From: JACOMS01 sp964352785
Lineage (GTDB): Bacteria > Pseudomonadota > Alphaproteobacteria > Caulobacterales > Maricaulaceae
Assembly: GCA_964352785.1 (NCBI GenBank)
Contig: CAYGTI010000016.1
Span: forward strand, 11,690 to 75,689
Direction of reading: 5' to 3'
Length of the DNA: 64,000 nucleotides
In this document: piece after piece, positions 60,559 to 64,000 of the stretch
Numbering within the stretch: position 1 is the stretch's first letter
How the letters are laid out: each line of letters opens with the position of its first letter
The notes under the pieces: generated by a model
What the model was told of the DNA's origin: nothing
What the model saw: the letters and a program-made list of their open reading frames with translations, nothing else
Database searches by the model: none
Made by a program: the position numbers and the translations under genes

Positions 60559-62034
60559 ATGAAGACTGCATTAGAGTTTTTTGAATATGATTTTCTGAGC
60601 ACGTTGTTTCCAATGGAAACGTGTCGTTTTTTGATTACAGAGGGCGAATCTGAAATCAAATCACATATAACTCGGTGTTTAAGTAAAAAAGAAGATGACA
60701 AGCCTTATCAGTTTCTTGCTCAAAGTCGCGTCTATGCATCCAAGCCACGAAACCACTTAAGAAGAACCGTCAAACTTGATCCCGTTTCGGAGTATTTTCT
60801 GTATGAATTAATATACCGCAATAGAATGAAGTTTAGAGCTCCTTACGATGATAATAAAAAACATTTTGGCTACAGGTTCTTAAAAGGAACTCCAATTCCT
60901 GCCACAGATTCATATTCTGGTTTTAAAAAAGCGCAGGCTGCATATAATGCTAAATATGAAAATTCCCTCAGCTTTGACATAGCATCGTACTTTAACGGTA
61001 TTTACCATCATGACATTGTTGCATGGTTTGCAAACGTTGGTGCTTCTGAAAAGGATACGGCTTCACTAGGCACTTATTTGCGCCAAAGTAATTCGGGCCG
61101 TAGCATAGATTGTTGGCCACAAGGTCTATATCCAGCGAAAATGGTTGGAAACGATTTCATTAGAATTATAGAACAACATCATAGCTTGAAATCATCAGCT
61201 ATTATTAGGTTCATGGATGATATCGTTTTGTTTTCAAACGAAGAATTTGTTCTATACGAAGATTTTTACACGATACAAAAGTTATTGGGTCAAAAAGGCT
61301 TATCGGTAAATCCTAGTAAAACAATTTTAGGGATATCCCACGGTGTTAAAGTCGAACAAGAACTTGATGATGTAAAAACGGATTTGCTGTCAAAAAGAAG
61401 AAAAGTTGCAAACTTAATATACTTGGAAAATTTTGAGGAAGCATTTAAAGAAATTGAACTGACCAAAGAGGAGGCAGAATACCTTCAAAATCTATTAAAG
61501 TCGCCACATTTAGCAGAAGAGGATGCTGAACTCATATTGAGTTTGTATAGGGACAGTCCTGAAGTTGTAAAACCTCACCTTGGGCAGTTTGCTATTTCTT
61601 ATCCACATTTGGCGAAAAATATCTGGTCATTTTGTCGATACTTAGACGATGAAAATTTCATCGGTGAATTCATATTGAACGCTGCCAAGCAAGAGAACTT
61701 GCAGGAGTATCAACTCTTTTGGTTTGCATGGATTTTACAAGATTATGCCATAAATACTAAATTTGCATCAGCAATAATCGCTAGCTTGTATGAGCATAAA
61801 AATTCGACAATCATCTCCCGAGCAAAAATACTAGAAATTTCAGACACACGATACGGACTGACTGAACTCAGAGATGAACATTTAGTAGCAGGTAGGTCTG
61901 ACTGGTTATCATGGGCTAGTGCAGTCGGGCATAGACAATTAGCACCAGTATCAAGGAACCATAAACTAGAATACTTTGGAAATTCTTCGATAATTAATCA
62001 TCTAATTAAAACGATTGTAACAGCAGCAAAATAA
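60559..62034 (+). CDS. stand-alone reverse transcriptase, defence-associated (UG/Abi-like) type
   Basis: RT motifs: LDPVSEYFLYELIYRNRMKFR (RT0-2 region), motif A with Asp140 in LSFDIASYFNGIYHHDI, GLYPAKMVGNDFIRIIE (B), and FMDD at 218-221 (motif C) in IIRFMDDIVLFSN, then LGQKGLSVNPSKT. Residues 260-491 form an all-helical, probably repeat-like region without protease, integrase or maturase domains. The N-terminal and helical C-terminal layout matches the 'unknown group' and abortive-infection RTs rather than group II introns, retrons or DGRs. ATG 60559 is the best start; TTG 60505 is possible. Very AT-rich against its surroundings, so acquired by transfer. Confidence 0.82.
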   Translation: MKTALEFFEYDFLSTLFPMETCRFLITEGESEIKSHITRCLSKKEDDKPYQFLAQSRVYASKPRNHLRRTVKLDPVSEYFLYELIYRNRMKFRAPYDDNKKHFGYRFLKGTPIPATDSYSGFKKAQAAYNAKYENSLSFDIASYFNGIYHHDIVAWFANVGASEKDTASLGTYLRQSNSGRSIDCWPQGLYPAKMVGNDFIRIIEQHHSLKSSAIIRFMDDIVLFSNEEFVLYEDFYTIQKLLGQKGLSVNPSKTILGISHGVKVEQELDDVKTDLLSKRRKVANLIYLENFEEAFKEIELTKEEAEYLQNLLKSPHLAEEDAELILSLYRDSPEVVKPHLGQFAISYPHLAKNIWSFCRYLDDENFIGEFILNAAKQENLQEYQLFWFAWILQDYAINTKFASAIIASLYEHKNSTIISRAKILEISDTRYGLTELRDEHLVAGRSDWLSWASAVGHRQLAPVSRNHKLEYFGNSSIINHLIKTIVTAAK

Positions 62035-62135
62035 TTCGTTCGAGGCTTGTGTTTTATTTTGGGAAATAAGTTATAGTAATTTTAAGTACCCTATGAGGAC
62101 CATTGCTACCTCAACCTAACACTTAAACTACCCCC

Positions 62136-62426
62136 TCAAACCGCCTCCGCTTCATAAACCGTCATCTCTGGCGGCTCGCTCAAACACGCCGTCAAATCTT
62201 TGACGAAATTCTGTGAGGCCTTAACGCCAAAGTGCGTTTTGAGCGCGGCCATGTCTTGCCAATGCTCGACCAACGTCAGCTTCATCTCATCTTCGCAATC
62301 GATGCTAACGCGGTGATCGATACACCCGGGTTCGGCGCGGGAGCGGGCGACGTGTTCAAGGCTGAGCGCAAGCGCGCGGGCCCGGCCCTCAGGCGTGGTT
62401 TTAATATTGCCGATCACAATAATCAT
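62136..62426 (-). CDS. antibiotic biosynthesis monooxygenase (ABM) domain protein
   Basis: A small dimeric ferredoxin-like fold: MIIVIGNIKTTPEGRARALALSLEHVARSRAEPGCIDHRVSID, then LTLVEHWQDMAALKTHFGVKASQNFVKDL. Members include quinol monooxygenases and many proteins of unknown role. The start at 62426 has AAGGAGAG 7 bases before it; an upstream in-frame ATG at 62477 is weaker. It is alone. Confidence 0.88.
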   Translation of the reverse strand: MIIVIGNIKTTPEGRARALALSLEHVARSRAEPGCIDHRVSIDCEDEMKLTLVEHWQDMAALKTHFGVKASQNFVKDLTACLSEPPEMTVYEAEAV

Positions 62427-62477
62427 ATGTTCTCTCCTTGGGGCGGTGTCTGCGGTTTGGGAAATTTCGATACGCAA

Positions 62478-62737
62478 AACATGCGGCGGGCCCGTTCATA
62501 TCCGTCCCGGTTGGGCGCGATTTATCTATTTTCACGGGAGCCTTATTTGGTCTGTCCGATGCCGCCATTAATATCGAGCTTAGGCTGTAGGTAAAGCGCA
62601 GTTTTTAGCGGTTTCGTGCCTTTTAAATAAAATCATAATGCGCTGAGAGCGCCGCACCGCCGAATAAGCCTTTCAACCCCCTTTTCAGGGCGCGCAAATT
62701 AGCTTAACCCACGCCTGAAGACTTTAGGGAGTGAGTT
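62478..62737. other. intergenic region upstream of the TerC-family gene
   Basis: About 260 bp with no ORF that can be supported. It ends in GGGAGTGAG, the ribosome site of the TerC-family gene. A manganese (yybP-ykoY) riboswitch was looked for, because it often precedes this family, but its core could not be aligned by eye. Confidence 0.4.
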
Positions 62738-63715
62738 ATGGCGGACCTTTTGACGCTGGAGAGTTTGTTTACATTGCTCATGCTTGTGCTGCTGCAGGCT
62801 GTGCTGGGGTTTGATAATCTGCTTTATATTGCGATTGAAAGTAACAAGGTCGGTGACCCGGTCGCCGCCAAAAAGGTACGCACGTGGGGCATTGCGCTGG
62901 CTGTTCTCCTTCGCATCGTGCTTCTGGTGATTATTGTTATGATGTTTGGCGCTATGGCCGAGCCGTTATTTGGCATTCACCTGACCAATATAATAGAGGG
63001 CGAATTTACCCTCCAAGCATTGGTCACATTGTTTGGCGGGGCGTTCATCATCTATACGGCGATAAAAGAGATTAATCACATGCTCGCCGTTGAGCATATC
63101 GAACATAGTGAAGGCAGTGGCCGCCGCTCGGTGATGAAGGCCATCGCGCTTATCGTTATGATGAACCTCGTATTCTCATTCGACTCGATCCTGTCCGCCA
63201 TGGCGATTGCCAGTATTCCGGCGGCCAATATTGTTGACGCGGCGGGAGCCGTGCTCGGACAGTTCGAAGGCGCGGTTGTCGATTGCAAAGCGGCACTCAT
63301 TGCCAATCCCGTAGCGGGCGCAGTGGGCTGCGAGCCGACCAAAACTTACCAAGTTCCGCTCATGGCGATTGCGATTATCCTGTCGGGTATTGCGATGATA
63401 TTGCTGGCGGATGTGGTCACGGATTTCATCAAGAAAAACCGCATGTACCAGATCATGGGCCTGTTTATTCTTTTGCTGGTCGGCGTATTGCTGGTATCCG
63501 AAGGCGCGCATCTGGCGCATCTCAAGCTCTTTGGCTTCGCCATCGACGCCATGTCCAAACCGACATTCTATTTGGTCGTCGGCGTCCTCATCGTCACGGA
63601 TGTGATTTCAAGCAAATACCAAAGACGCTTATGGGCGCAAAAAGAAGCCGAAATTCGCGGCGATCACCCGGAAACCGACGGCTTACACGCGGTCGACAAA
63701 GCCATGGGGCATTAG
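62738..63715 (+). CDS. TerC-family integral membrane protein
   Basis: The family is linked to tellurite resistance and, in several bacteria, to manganese export (MntP-like or Alx-like role). It has the signature LLQAVLGFDNLLYIAIESNKV with an Asp in the first helix, NLVFSFDSILSAMAIASI with the second Asp, and about eight hydrophobic helices. The loop EFEGAVVDCKAALIANPVAGAVGCEP is an unusual Cys-containing extension of about 40 residues. Ribosome site GGGAGTG. Confidence 0.9.
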   Translation: MADLLTLESLFTLLMLVLLQAVLGFDNLLYIAIESNKVGDPVAAKKVRTWGIALAVLLRIVLLVIIVMMFGAMAEPLFGIHLTNIIEGEFTLQALVTLFGGAFIIYTAIKEINHMLAVEHIEHSEGSGRRSVMKAIALIVMMNLVFSFDSILSAMAIASIPAANIVDAAGAVLGQFEGAVVDCKAALIANPVAGAVGCEPTKTYQVPLMAIAIILSGIAMILLADVVTDFIKKNRMYQIMGLFILLLVGVLLVSEGAHLAHLKLFGFAIDAMSKPTFYLVVGVLIVTDVISSKYQRRLWAQKEAEIRGDHPETDGLHAVDKAMGH

Positions 63716-63727
63716 GACTTAAAACTC

Positions 63728-63836
63728 TGTCATCCCGGAATTTTCAAAGAAAATATCCGTGACCCCGAGGGGGTGAGAACCCAGGCCAGTTTGGAGACCA
63801 CCTTTCGAGATCCCGCGTTAAACGCGGGATGACAGA
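63728..63836. repeat. palindromic repeat after the TerC-family gene
   Basis: Outer arms TGTCATCCCG and CGGGATGACA; the inner ATCCCGCGTT-A-AACGCGGGAT hairpin is perfect. It is a member of the same repeat family as 59270-59366. The remaining bases to the window end show no gene. Confidence 0.8.
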
Positions 63837-64000
63837 GATGTGTGTTTAAGGGGCGGCTTTACGTGCCGGTAATTGTCCACAGACCCTAAGGCTTGATGTA
63901 AATAGTGTGTAGGCGAGATAAGCTGTGAGAATGTGAAAATTATTCTGTGAGTTCAACGGGTCGCCGCAACACATTGGCCGAACCGCTCGGCCGGTGTTTC

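Noticed and set aside
62620..62737. possible manganese riboswitch before the TerC-family gene
   Set aside because: Only a partial resemblance; the conserved core could not be lined up.
1..64000. CRISPR arrays, tRNA or rRNA genes
   Set aside because: No regularly spaced repeats and no cloverleaf or rRNA-like segment were recognised by eye in the intergenic regions.

Overview
The window reads as a chromosomal segment of an alphaproteobacterium. The evidence is the rimP-nusA-ylxR-infB block, an nfu-tsaB-rimI-fur block, an smr-mltA-tim44/secB block, a class I lysyl-tRNA synthetase, a dCTP deaminase of the long alphaproteobacterial type, and short palindromic repeats of the 'TGTCATCCCGG' kind. 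Lineage below class is inference; a marine Maricaulales/Hyphomonadaceae-like bacterium would fit. Most of the window is housekeeping. Accessory content sits at the left end, around 17.6-23.4 kb, at 30 kb and at 60-62 kb.

Layout. 0-5.1 kb: a probable peptide export and sensing module. It comprises the tail of a membrane-fusion-type protein, a C39 peptidase ABC exporter, a 22-residue double-glycine leader peptide with its own ribosome site and terminator, and a hybrid histidine kinase with a large exported sensor region. 5.2-10.7 kb: infB, ylxR, nusA, rimP (minus strand). 10.9-17.6 kb: dapE, a cupin-like protein, an HTH/DUF2975 pair, rdgB-hemW, and a PLP-homeostasis gene divergent from thiE. 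17.9-23.0 kb: a polyamine cluster (decarboxylase, deoxyhypusine-synthase-like enzyme, agmatinase-like ureohydrolase, small protein), then a GNAT-nitrilase fusion with a tiny membrane peptide. That last pair is bracketed by inverted copies of a 94-bp miniature element. 23.7-29.9 kb: carotenoid oxygenase, two thiolases, a CpcT-like lipoprotein and serine dehydratase. 30 kb: a decayed IS6-family transposase. 30.8-43.6 kb: rsmB, apaG, dcd, an S9 peptidase, a response regulator, an L,D-transpeptidase, the fur/rimI/tsaB/nfu operon and hslU. 44-54.5 kb: secreted proteins, a periplasmic leucyl aminopeptidase, a frameshifted smr, mltA, a Tim44-like gene, secB and amtB. 54.6-60.1 kb: TetR with a divergent DM13 protein, an S24 repressor on an apparently leaderless promoter, lysyl-tRNA synthetase, and a hypothetical gene carrying a repeat insertion. 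60.5-62.0 kb: an AT-rich, stand-alone reverse transcriptase of the defence-associated kind. The window ends with an ABM monooxygenase and a TerC-family protein.

Three signals stand out. (1) The double-glycine peptide has a predicted seven-residue mature product and lies between its likely exporter and a histidine kinase whose exported region looks TPR-like; this suggests a compact peptide-signalling circuit. (2) A 94-bp terminal-inverted-repeat element is present three times. In two copies its first bases form the TAG stop codon of the neighbouring gene. (3) An orphan reverse transcriptase with an FMDD active site is flanked by AT-rich and palindromic DNA. All functional claims rest on reading motifs by eye; no database search was run.
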